A DNA stretch of 64,000 nucleotides from Streptomyces sp. ERV7 (GTDB lineage: Bacteria > Actinomycetota > Actinomycetes > Streptomycetales > Streptomycetaceae), in assembly GCF_001653515.1 (NCBI RefSeq), contig NZ_LYOY01000051.1, positions 330,001 to 394,000 of the forward strand. Direction: 5' to 3'. Under the pieces are notes generated by a model, which saw nothing but the letters and a program-made list of their open reading frames with translations, was not told the origin of the DNA and did not search any database. This document shows, in pieces, positions 54,447 through 62,674 of this stretch (the first letter of the stretch is position 1; every line of letters begins with the position of its first letter). Position numbers and translations under genes: made by a program.

Positions 54447-54528
54447 GTGGTCACCTTCCCTCTGCCCTCATCTCGGGAGCTGTGCGCCCTCGACCAGGGG
54501 ACGGTACGAAATACGTGCGTACGCCACG

Positions 54529-54801
54529 TTACTTCCGGGCGCTCTCGCCCGCCTCGTTGTCCGCGGCTTCCTCGGCCGACTGCTGCTTGGGAATCTCCAT
54601 GCCCTCGGCGGCGGCCGGCTCGGCGGGCTCCGCCGTCTTGGCCTCTGCTGCGGGCTCGGACTCCTCCGTGGAAGCGGCGCCCTCCGGCTTGCCCTCCGCG
54701 GCCTCCTCGGCCGCCTCGGGCTCGGCCGTCAGGGTGGCGGCCGCCGCCTCCTCAGTTGACGCCTCTGCCGCCTTACGGCGAAACCTTGAAAAAACGCCCA
54801 T
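54529..54801 (-). CDS. Small acidic Ala/Glu-rich protein, hypothetical
   Basis: A 90-residue protein. The N-terminus is basic (MGVFSRFRRKAAEAS); the remainder is low-complexity Ala/Glu/Pro sequence ending NEAGESARK. No domain is recognisable and disorder is likely. A GGAGT lies 5 nt before ATG 54801. It is divergent from miaA. Similar proteins next to miaA in other Streptomyces are, from memory, sometimes labelled gliding motility proteins, a label I cannot support. Confidence 0.65.
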   Translation of the reverse strand: MGVFSRFRRKAAEASTEEAAAATLTAEPEAAEEAAEGKPEGAASTEESEPAAEAKTAEPAEPAAAEGMEIPKQQSAEEAADNEAGESARK

Positions 54802-54978
54802 ATCTACTCCATAGCGTACTCGTGTGGGCGAAATCCCGCCCCATCCGGAGCGCCTCATTGCGTCGCCCGGGGGCACCGGTTCGGCAAACCGGCGGTCGGA
54901 ACCTCGCAACAGGCAACGAACCCGCATGCACCCCGTCACGTAGCTCGTTCGGGGACGGCGCCCGAGGTTTGCGAGACT

Positions 54979-55999
54979 GTGACAGTGAGAACTGCAGCTC
55001 CCGCACCGCGGGTCATCGCCGTCGTCGGCCCGACAGCGGCCGGAAAGTCCGATCTGGGTGTCTTCCTGGCCCAGCAGCTCGGCGGCGAGGTCGTCAACGC
55101 CGACTCGATGCAGCTCTACCGGGGGATGGACATCGGCACCGCCAAGCTGACGCTCCAGGAGCGCGGTGGGGTGCCCCACCACCTCCTGGACATCTGGGAC
55201 GTGACCGAGCCCGCCAGTGTCGCCGAGTACCAGAAGCTCGCCCGCGCCGAGATCGACCGGCTGCTCGCCGAGGGCCGCACGCCCGTCCTCGTCGGCGGCT
55301 CCGGCCTCTATGTGCGCGGTGCGATCGACGTGCTCGACTTCCCCGGCACCGACCCCGAGGTACGCGCGCGTCTCGAGCGCGAGCTGGAGCAGGACGGTCC
55401 CGGCGCCCTGCACCGGCTCCTGGCCGAGGCCGACCCGGAGGCGGCGCGGGTGATCCTGCCCAGCAACGGCCGCAGGATCGTGCGGGCCCTCGAGGTCATC
55501 GAGATCACCGGCAAGCCGTTCACGGCCAACCTGCCCGGCCACGACTCGGTGTACGACACCGTGCAGATCGGCGTCGACGTCGGCCGCCCCGAGCTCGACG
55601 AGCGGATCGCGGTCCGGGTCGACCGGATGTGGGAGGCGGGTCTGGTGGACGAGGTGCGCGCGCTGGAGGCCCAGGGACTGCGGGAGGGCCGCACCGCATC
55701 GCGCGCGTTGGGCTACCAGCAGGTGCTCACGGCGCGCGCTGGAGGCCCAGGGACTGCGGGAGGGCCGCACCGCATCGCGCGCGTTGGGCTACCAGCAGGT
55801 GCTCACGGCGCTCGCGGGGGAGTGCACCGAGGACGAGGCGCGCGCCGAGACGGTGCGCGCCACCAAGCGCTTCGCGCGCCGCCAGGACTCCTGGTTCCGC
55901 CGGGACCCACGCGTCCACTGGCTGAGCGGCGCCGTCGAGCACCGCGGGGAACTCCCGGGGCAGGCGCTGACGTTGGTCGAACGAGCGGTCACAGCCTGA
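54979..55999 (+). pseudogene. miaA: tRNA dimethylallyltransferase MiaA, frame broken by tandem duplication
   Basis: MiaA transfers a dimethylallyl group to A37 of tRNAs reading UNN codons. The first 250 residues are normal: the P-loop VVGPTAAGKSDL, the DSMQLYRGMDIGTAK motif, GVPHHLLDIWDV, VGGSGLYVRGAID, and NGRRIVRALEVIEITG. At 55656-55811 an 80-nt segment is present twice with a 76-nt period. Because 76 is not a multiple of three, the frame shifts after YQQVLTA. The proper C-terminus (LAGECTEDEARAETVRATKRFARRQDSWFRRDPRV to ERAVTA, ending 55999) lies in another frame. Read as is, the protein ends at 56007 with about 90 foreign residues. The lost part carries conserved Arg/Lys residues that contact tRNA. 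GTG 54979 or 54985 is the start. Confidence 0.9.
55656..55811 (+). repeat. 76-bp perfect tandem duplication inside miaA
   Basis: Bases 55656-55735 and 55732-55811 are identical (80 nt, period 76, sharing a 4-nt GCGC overlap). The copies are flanked by GCGCGCG microhomology. It is the only such duplication I saw within a gene here. Confidence 0.93.
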
Positions 56000-56105
56000 T
56001 CACGTGATGGCATCGGGACGCACCACCGGTCATTCCGGCACCCGCGCGCGTGCCATCATCGACCTCGATCGACCAGTGGAGTCCTAGTTGGGAGGGCGCG
56101 TGGCG

Positions 56106-56690
56106 ATGGAGGCCGGCCCTCGCGACAGAGAGCACGGAGCGCGGGACGAGCCCGCGCGACCGGGTCCTTCGGAAGTGACGGCAGTGTCGGAAGGGCCGGA
56201 CGTGAGCGACGCCGGACGGGAGCCCGCCCACCGCGACGCCCCGGAGCCGAGCCCCGCGGAGCTGGGCGTCGGCGCCCTGGGCCCGACCGTGCCGGGAGCC
56301 GTCGGACTCACCCCCGACGGGCCGCAGGACGACGGCGTGCTCGCCGAGGGCGGCGAGGTCGAGGTCGAGATCCGCCCGCAGCGCAGACTGCGGATCTGGC
56401 AGCTCGCACCGATCGTGATGCTCGCGGCCATGGGCTCGCTGATGTTCGCCTTCCCTCTCGCCTTCGAGTTCGGCGACGGCGGCCCCGTCGTGGCCATGCT
56501 CGGCCTTCTGATCAGCTGCTGTGCCGCGGGCTGGGGCATGATGGCCGCCCGCCGGGTCGGCTACACCTGGCCGGGGCTGCCCGCGCGCGGATCCGGCGAG
56601 CGCCCCGACTGGCGGGTGATCGGGCTGTACGTGGGCGGCCTGGCCGCGGCGGTGGCACTGGCCGTCTGGCGCGTCGCCCGCCTGCGCTGA
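56106..56690 (+). CDS. Membrane protein, hypothetical
   Basis: A 194-residue protein with a long hydrophilic, Glu/Pro/Gly-rich N-terminal part (residues 1-95) and three hydrophobic segments: LAPIVMLAAMGSLMFAFPLAF, VVAMLGLLISCCAAGWGMMAA and VIGLYVGGLAAAVALAVW. No known domain is seen. It sits between miaA and dapF in Streptomyces. GGGAGGG at 56090-56096 supports ATG 56106, but GTG 56100 is possible. Confidence 0.75.
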   Translation: MEAGPRDREHGARDEPARPGPSEVTAVSEGPDVSDAGREPAHRDAPEPSPAELGVGALGPTVPGAVGLTPDGPQDDGVLAEGGEVEVEIRPQRRLRIWQLAPIVMLAAMGSLMFAFPLAFEFGDGGPVVAMLGLLISCCAAGWGMMAARRVGYTWPGLPARGSGERPDWRVIGLYVGGLAAAVALAVWRVARLR

Positions 56691-56780
56691 GCGGCGCCGC
56701 TCCTCCGCCCGGGCGGGATCCGTCGCCCCGCCCCCGGAGTCCCCGGCCCGTTGTCGGTGGGCACCCGTACGATTGACGGC

Positions 56781-57665
56781 GTGAACAACACCTCGCCGCT
56801 CACCTTCCTCAAGGGCCACGGGACCGAGAACGACTTCGTGATCCTTCCCGACCCGGACAACGCCGTCGACCTGCCCGCCTCCATCGTGGCCCGGCTGTGC
56901 GACCGCCGGGCCGGCATCGGCGGCGACGGGCTGCTCCACGTCGTGCGCAGCGCCGCCCACCCCGAGGCGAGGGCGATGGCCGGCGAGGCCGAGTGGTTCA
57001 TGGACTACCGCAACTCGGACGGCTCGATCGCCGAGATGTGCGGCAACGGCGTGCGGGTCTTCGCCGGGTACCTCCAGCGCGCCGGGCTCGTCGAGGAGGG
57101 CGACCTGGCCATCGCCACCCGGGGCGGCGTCAAGAAGGCGCACATCTCCAAGGGCGGCGACATCACGGTCTCCATGGGCCGCGCCGTGCTGCCGCACGAG
57201 GGCGTCACGGTCGCGCTCGACGGCCGCAGCTGGCCCGCCCGCAACGTCAACATGGGAAACCCGCACGCGGTCGCCTTCGTCGAGGACCTGGCCCACGCGG
57301 GCGAGCTGCGGTCGGTGCCGCCGTACAGCCCGGCCGGCGTCTACCCGGACGGTGTGAACGTCGAGTTCGTCGTCGACCGGGGCCCCGGCCACGTGGCGAT
57401 GCGGGTGTACGAGCGCGGCTCCGGAGAGACCCGCTCCTGCGGCACGGGCGCGTGCGCGGTGGCCGTGGCGGCGGCGCGCAGGGACGGCGCTGACCCCGCC
57501 GTCACCGGCGCCCCCGTGACGTACACGGTGGACCTCCCGGGCGGGACCCTGGTCATCACGGAGTTCCCCGACGGCGAGATCGAGATGACCGGCCCCGCCG
57601 TGATCGTCGCCGAAGGCGTGATCGACCCGGTGCTTCTCGAACCGGTTGAAACAGCCATGGCCTGA
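56781..57665 (+). CDS. dapF: Diaminopimelate epimerase
   Basis: A 294-residue PLP-independent racemase that converts LL- to meso-diaminopimelate for lysine and peptidoglycan synthesis. Streptomyces peptidoglycan uses LL-DAP, so here it serves mainly lysine. The catalytic cysteines are C87 (MCGNGVR) and C220 (SCGTGACA). HGTENDFV and NSDGSIAEM near the N-terminus, and NMGNPHAVAF and GVNVEFV in the middle, complete the family pattern. The start is GTG 56781; ATGs upstream are not needed. It ends 140 nt before the RSH gene. Confidence 0.96.
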   Translation: MNNTSPLTFLKGHGTENDFVILPDPDNAVDLPASIVARLCDRRAGIGGDGLLHVVRSAAHPEARAMAGEAEWFMDYRNSDGSIAEMCGNGVRVFAGYLQRAGLVEEGDLAIATRGGVKKAHISKGGDITVSMGRAVLPHEGVTVALDGRSWPARNVNMGNPHAVAFVEDLAHAGELRSVPPYSPAGVYPDGVNVEFVVDRGPGHVAMRVYERGSGETRSCGTGACAVAVAAARRDGADPAVTGAPVTYTVDLPGGTLVITEFPDGEIEMTGPAVIVAEGVIDPVLLEPVETAMA

Positions 57666-57804
57666 ACCTTCGCTCGAATGGGTGATCCGGTTCACGCTGA
57701 GCGAGAGCCGGACTGCGCCACGTGGTGGGGTCGGTAGCATCAAGCACCGGCCCGGAGGGCACGCCTGCCTTTCCACCGCCGGTCGATGCTGCCGGAGGTG
57801 CCCC

Positions 57805-59010
57805 ATGAGTGCAGAGGCCACGAATCCTGACGCACAAAGTCGCCGCCGCGGCCTTCCCAGGATCGACCTCCGCAGGCTGGGCCGGGCCGCTCTGCTGGGC
57901 CCCACGTCCCGCGACCGGCTGCCCGACGCCATCGGGCATGTCGCCGAGGCACACCGGGCCCACCACCCCGACGCCGACCTGGCGGTGCTGCGGCGCGCGT
58001 ACGTGCTCGCGGAAACGTCCCACCGCGGCCAGTTCCGCAAGAGCGGCGAGCCGTACATCACGCATCCGCTGGCCGTCACCCTGATCCTGGCCGAACTGGG
58101 CGCCGAGACCACCACGTTGACGGCCTCGCTGCTGCACGACACCGTCGAGGACACCGAGGTGACGCTCGATCAGGTGCGGGCGGAGTTCGGTGAGGAAGTC
58201 ACCTATCTGGTGGACGGCGTCACCAAGTTGGAGAAGGTCGACTACGGGGCCGCGGCCGAGCCCGAGACCTTCCGCAAGATGCTCGTCGCCACCGGCAACG
58301 ACGTACGGGTGATGTCGATCAAACTCGCGGACCGGCTGCACAACATGCGCACCCTGGGCGTGATGCGCCCGGAGAAACAGGCGAGGATCGCCAAGGTCAC
58401 CCGTGACGTGCTGATCCCGCTGGCCGAACGGCTCGGGGTGCAGGCCCTCAAGACCGAACTGGAGGATCTGGTTTTCGCCATCCTCCACCCCGAGGAGTAC
58501 GAGCACACCCGGGCCCTGATCGCTGCCAACTCGGGCGTCGAGGACCCGCTGACCGTAATCGCGGACGGCGTCCGGGCCGTGCTGCGCGAGGCGGGCATCG
58601 CCAGCGAAGTCCTCATCCGGCCACGGCACTTCGTCTCCGTCCACCGCGTCCAGCTCAAACGCGGGGAACTGCGCGGCACCGACTTCGGCCGCCTCCTGGT
58701 CCTGGTCGGCGAGGACGCCGACTGCTACGCCGTCCTCGGTGAGCTGCACACCTGCTTCACGCCGGTGATCTCCGAGTTCAAGGACTTCATCGCGGCCCCC
58801 AAGTTCAACCTGTACCAGTCGCTGCACACGGCGGTGGCGAGCTCCGACGGCGCGGTCGCCGAAGTCCTCATCCGCACCCACCAGATGCACAAGGTCGCCG
58901 AGGCCGGCGTCATCGCCCTCGGCAACCCGTACGCCGGGGGCGGGCCCGGCGACGGCGCCGACCCGGCGGCCGACGAACGCGAGGACCCCACCGCACCCCG
59001 CCACGCCTGA
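57805..59010 (+). CDS. Short RelA/SpoT homologue (RshA-like)
   Basis: A 401-residue protein of the ppGpp-metabolising family, corresponding by position to rshA of S. coelicolor. The HD hydrolase domain is well conserved: RGQFRKSGEPYITHPLAV, SLLHDTVEDTEVT (the HD pair), VTKLEKVDY and KLADRLHNMRTL. The following region resembles the RelA/SpoT synthetase fold (VSVHRVQLKRGEL, LLVLVGEDADCY, APKFNLYQSLHTAV) but is shortened and lacks a clear G-loop and EDD motif. TGS and ACT domains are absent. Hydrolysis of ppGpp is therefore the better-supported activity. The ATG at 57805 follows GGAGG by 6 nt. Confidence 0.88.
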   Translation: MSAEATNPDAQSRRRGLPRIDLRRLGRAALLGPTSRDRLPDAIGHVAEAHRAHHPDADLAVLRRAYVLAETSHRGQFRKSGEPYITHPLAVTLILAELGAETTTLTASLLHDTVEDTEVTLDQVRAEFGEEVTYLVDGVTKLEKVDYGAAAEPETFRKMLVATGNDVRVMSIKLADRLHNMRTLGVMRPEKQARIAKVTRDVLIPLAERLGVQALKTELEDLVFAILHPEEYEHTRALIAANSGVEDPLTVIADGVRAVLREAGIASEVLIRPRHFVSVHRVQLKRGELRGTDFGRLLVLVGEDADCYAVLGELHTCFTPVISEFKDFIAAPKFNLYQSLHTAVASSDGAVAEVLIRTHQMHKVAEAGVIALGNPYAGGGPGDGADPAADEREDPTAPRHA

Positions 59011-59161
59011 GGCCGGGAAAACCCGCGTGACGGCCCCGGTGGCACCGTGCGACCATCGACGGGTCGGCGGCGCTGCCGGGGCCGGATTCCGTTCGGGAAT
59101 CTTTCGGGTCCACTACGCGTTGTGACCGGCGTAACCGCAATTCCAACGACGTAAGGATCCA

Positions 59162-60667
59162 ATGACCTCCTCTTCATCCCCTTCCCAGGACGAGCAGAGC
59201 TTCGCGGAGAAGAACCGCACCGAGAGCCTTCGGGCCGATGCCCTGATGGAAGAGGACGTCGCCTGGAGCCACGAGATCGACGGCGAGCGGGACGGCGCGC
59301 AGTTCGACCGCTCCGAGCGTGCCGCCCTGCGGCGCGTGGCGGGCCTCTCCACCGAGCTGGAAGACGTCACCGAGGTCGAGTACCGCCAGCTGCGCCTGGA
59401 GCGCGTCGTGCTGGTGGGCGTCTGGACCACGGGGACACTCAAGGACGCGGAGAACTCGCTGGCCGAGCTCGCAGCCCTCGCCGAGACGGCGGGCGCGATG
59501 GTGCTCGACGGCGTCTACCAGCGTCGTGACAAGCCCGACCCGGCCACCTACATCGGCTCCGGCAAGGCGCTGGAGCTGCGGGACATCGTCCTGGAGTCCG
59601 GCGCCGACACCGTGGTCTGCGACGGTGAGCTGAGCCCCGGCCAGCTCATCCATCTGGAAGACGTCGTCAAGGTCAAGGTGGTCGACCGGACCGCCCTGAT
59701 CCTCGACATCTTCGCCCAGCACGCCAAGTCCCGTGAGGGCAAGGCACAGGTCTCGCTGGCCCAGATGCAGTACATGCTGCCCAGGCTGCGCGGCTGGGGC
59801 CAGTCGCTCTCCCGGCAGATGGGTGGTGGTGGCTCCGGCTCGTCCGGCGGCGGCATGGCCACCCGTGGCCCCGGTGAGACCAAGATCGAGACGGACCGGC
59901 GGCGGATCCGCGAGAAGATGGCGAAGATGCGCCGGGAGATCGCGGAGATGAAGACCGGCCGCGAGATCAAGCGCCAGGAGCGCCGTCGCAACAAGGTCCC
60001 CTCGGTGGCCATCGCGGGGTACACCAACGCCGGAAAGTCCTCGCTGCTCAACCGCCTCACGGGCGCCGGCGTGCTGGTGGAGAACGCACTGTTCGCCACC
60101 CTCGACCCGACCGTGCGCCGGGCCGAGACGCCCAGCGGCCGGCTGTACACGCTGGCCGACACCGTCGGATTCGTCCGGCACCTGCCGCACCACCTGGTCG
60201 AGGCGTTCCGCTCCACCATGGAGGAGGTCGGCGACTCCGACCTGATCCTGCACGTGGTGGACGGCTCGCACCCCGACCCGGAGGAGCAGCTGGCCGCCGT
60301 GCGCGAGGTGATCCGCGAGGTGGGCGCGGTCGACGTGCCCGAGATCGTGGTGATCAACAAGGCGGACGCGGCGGACCCGCTGGTCCTCCAGCGCCTGCTG
60401 CGGATCGAGAAGCACTCCATCGCGGTCTCCGCCCGTACGGGCATGGGCATCGAGCAGCTGCTCGGCATCATCGACGCCGAACTGCCGCGCCCCGAGGTCG
60501 AGATCGAGGCCCTCGTGCCGTACACGCACGGACAGCTGGTCTCGCGCGCGCACGCCGAGGGCGAGGTGATCTCCGAGGAGCACACCCCGGAGGGCACGCT
60601 GCTCAAGGCGCGGGTGCACGAGGTGCTGGCGGCGGAGCTCGCTCCGTACGTACCGGCCAAGCACTGA
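59162..60667 (+). CDS. hflX: GTPase HflX
   Basis: A 501-residue ribosome-associated GTPase that rescues or splits stalled ribosomes, often under heat stress. An N-terminal HflX domain (about residues 70-220, with TYIGSGKALELRD and VKVVDRTALILDIFAQHA) is followed by the Gly-rich linker GGGGSGSSGGGMATRGPGETKIE and the G domain: G1 GYTNAGKSSLLN, G3 DTVGF, G4 NKAD and G5 SARTG. The N-terminal 40 residues are acidic. The ATG at 59162 follows AAGGATCC. A strong terminator follows at 60709. Confidence 0.95.
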   Translation: MTSSSSPSQDEQSFAEKNRTESLRADALMEEDVAWSHEIDGERDGAQFDRSERAALRRVAGLSTELEDVTEVEYRQLRLERVVLVGVWTTGTLKDAENSLAELAALAETAGAMVLDGVYQRRDKPDPATYIGSGKALELRDIVLESGADTVVCDGELSPGQLIHLEDVVKVKVVDRTALILDIFAQHAKSREGKAQVSLAQMQYMLPRLRGWGQSLSRQMGGGGSGSSGGGMATRGPGETKIETDRRRIREKMAKMRREIAEMKTGREIKRQERRRNKVPSVAIAGYTNAGKSSLLNRLTGAGVLVENALFATLDPTVRRAETPSGRLYTLADTVGFVRHLPHHLVEAFRSTMEEVGDSDLILHVVDGSHPDPEEQLAAVREVIREVGAVDVPEIVVINKADAADPLVLQRLLRIEKHSIAVSARTGMGIEQLLGIIDAELPRPEVEIEALVPYTHGQLVSRAHAEGEVISEEHTPEGTLLKARVHEVLAAELAPYVPAKH

Positions 60668-60708
60668 CCGCGCGCGGCCGGGCGCCGACCGGCTCGCTCA
60701 GGAAGTGA

Positions 60709-60747
60709 ACAAGGCCCGTCCCCTCCGTACGAGGGGGCGGGCCTTGT
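60709..60747 (+). terminator. Terminator after hflX
   Basis: A long inverted repeat, ACAAGGCCCG with CCCCTC then GAGGGG and CGGGCCTTGT, with loop CGTAC. It begins 42 nt after hflX and ends about 55 nt before the siderophore remnant. Confidence 0.85.
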
Positions 60748-60802
60748 CGTCGTCAGCCGTCAGCGTGCTTACCGGCCGCCGTACTTCTGACTCGCGGACA
60801 TC

Positions 60803-61396
60803 GTGGCCAAGCTCGCCGCCCGCACCGGCCGTCCGGCCCCGGCCGTGGCCGCCGAGTGGTTCCTGCGCTACCTCGACCAGGTCGTCCGCCCCGTGCTCTG
60901 GCTGGACGCCACGGCCGGGATCGCGTTGGAAGCCCACCAGCAGAACACGCTGGTGCTGCTCGACCCCGACGGCTGGCCCGTCGGCGGCCGTTACCGGGAC
61001 AACCAGGGCTACTACTTCCGCGAGTCCCACCGGGACGCCCTCGAACGGCGGCTGCCCGGAGTCGGCACCACCAGCGACACCTTCGTCTCCGACGCCGTCA
61101 CCGACGAACGCTTCGCCTACTACCTCGGCATCAACAACGTCCTCGGCCTCGTCGGCGCCTTCGGGGCCCAGCGCCTGGCGGACGAGCGCGTACTCCTCGC
61201 CGCCCTGCGGCAGTTCCTGGCCAAGGCCACCGTGCTCGGCTCACCACTGCCCGCACAGCTGCTGGACAGCCCGACCCTGCGCTGCAAGGCCAACCTCATG
61301 ACCCGGCTGCACGGCCTCGACGAGCTCGTCGGCCCGGTCGACACCCAGTCCGTCTACGTCACCATCGCCAACCCCCTCCACACCACCGGAACTTGA
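60803..61396 (+). pseudogene. IucA/IucC siderophore synthetase, C-terminal remnant
   Basis: The 197 residues match only the last third of an IucA/IucC (NIS) synthetase: LWLDATAGIALEAHQQNTLVLLD, RYRDNQGYYFRESHR, YYLGINNVLGLVGAFGAQRLADE and SPTLRCKANLMTRLHGLDELVGP. Full enzymes have about 550-650 residues, and the N-terminal ATP- and citrate-binding parts are missing because the hflX terminator lies 55 nt upstream. The GTG at 60803 could start translation, but a TGA precedes it in the same frame, so no longer frame exists. The fragment would not be an active synthetase. It is likely the scar of a deletion. Confidence 0.82.
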
Positions 61397-61435
61397 TCCC
61401 CACGAACAGCTGAATGACGAGAGAGGAGCGTCGCC

Positions 61436-62614
61436 GTGCCTCCCACCGATGCGAGCACCGACGCCGACGCCGGAGCCGGTCCCGCCCCTCAGCCCGGCGG
61501 CGCCGAGGACACGCTGGACATGCGGCTGCCCTATGAACTCGTCGCGCTGTTCGGAGAGTCGAGGACAGTCGGGACCGGCACGGCGGAGGTGGGAGGCGGC
61601 GCCGAGGGCGGCGGGGCTGACGGCAGCGGCGAAGAGGGGGTCCCGGACTCCGCCATCCCGGGCGTCGGCGCCCCGGACTTCGTCATTCCAGAGTCCGGCG
61701 CTCCAGAGTCCGGCGTCCCGGACTCCCGGAACCCCGACTCCGGGTTGCCGCACTCCGCCGGGCCCGGGCCCGAGGTCGGCCCCAAGGTCGGCCCCCGAGC
61801 CGCCCGCTCCGATGCGGCCCCCCGCACCGCACCCGAGCAGCCACCCGAGCAGCCACGTCAGCAGGCACGCCACCAGACCTCCGGCCAGAGGCTCGCGGCG
61901 ACGCCCGGCCACCGGCCCGAGGCGCTGACCCGGCAGCCCTACCCGCAGCGGACATCGCAGCCGCCCGGCTCATACGCCCGGATCGACGCGTCCCCCATCA
62001 CCTCTCCCACCACGTCCCCCATCGCCTTCCACCCCGGCGGAGACGACCTGCTCGACTGCCCGGGGGTGTGGGGACCGGTCGCCACACCCGTCGGCGTCTT
62101 CCAGCTCGTACCCGTCCGTGTCGAACGTGACCTCTCCCTTCTGAGTACCTGGATGAACGATCCCGCCGTGGCCGCCTTCTGGGAGCTGGCCGGGCCCGAC
62201 TCGGTCACGGCGGCCCATCTCCGTCCCCAACTCGACGGCGACGGGCGGAGCGTGCCGTGCCTCGGCCTGCTCGACAGCGCCCCCATGAGCTACTGGGAGA
62301 TCTACCGGGCCGATCTCGACCCGCTGGCCCGGCACTATCCGGCGCGGCCGCACGACACCGGGATCCACCTCCTCATCGGAGGTGTCGCCGATCGCGGGCG
62401 AGGGGTCGGCACCGTGCTGCTCCGGGCCGTCGCCGATCTCGTACTCGACAACCGGCCGCTCTGTCCCCGAGTGGTCGCTGAACCCGATCTGCGCAACACC
62501 CCCTCCGTCTCCGCCTTTCTGAGCGCCGGCTTCCGGTTCTTCGCGGAAGTCGACCTTCCCGACAAGCGGGCCGCCCTCATGGTTCGTGATCGCGCGCTCA
62601 GGAACCTGCTGTGA
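61436..62614 (+). CDS. GNAT acyltransferase of siderophore biosynthesis (IucB-like)
   Basis: A 392-residue protein. The C-terminal 170 residues form the acyltransferase domain of IucB/AlcB/MbtK-type enzymes, which acylate hydroxylated diamines or lysine: LSTWMNDPAVAAFWELAGP, SYWEIYRADLDPLARHYPA, GIHLLIGGVADRGRGVGTVLLRAV and FLSAGFRFFAEVDLPDKRAALM. The first 200 residues are a long low-complexity linker rich in Pro, Gly, Ser and Ala, with short repeats of PDSG/PESG type (about residues 75-105). The GTG at 61436 has GAGAGGAG upstream. It is followed at 62 nt by the IucA/IucC synthetase gene, so the two form an operon. Confidence 0.85.
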   Translation: MPPTDASTDADAGAGPAPQPGGAEDTLDMRLPYELVALFGESRTVGTGTAEVGGGAEGGGADGSGEEGVPDSAIPGVGAPDFVIPESGAPESGVPDSRNPDSGLPHSAGPGPEVGPKVGPRAARSDAAPRTAPEQPPEQPRQQARHQTSGQRLAATPGHRPEALTRQPYPQRTSQPPGSYARIDASPITSPTTSPIAFHPGGDDLLDCPGVWGPVATPVGVFQLVPVRVERDLSLLSTWMNDPAVAAFWELAGPDSVTAAHLRPQLDGDGRSVPCLGLLDSAPMSYWEIYRADLDPLARHYPARPHDTGIHLLIGGVADRGRGVGTVLLRAVADLVLDNRPLCPRVVAEPDLRNTPSVSAFLSAGFRFFAEVDLPDKRAALMVRDRALRNLL

Positions 62615-62674
62615 ACCACCCGCTGCCCTACATACACCGCTCGAACCGAATCGGTTCCACCCCGAGGAGTCGCC

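Noticed and set aside
61397..62674. Iron-regulator (DmdR/IdeR) box ahead of the siderophore genes
   Set aside because: I looked for a TTAGGTTAGG-type palindrome before the acyltransferase and the synthetase and saw none; the promoter may have been lost with the deletion.
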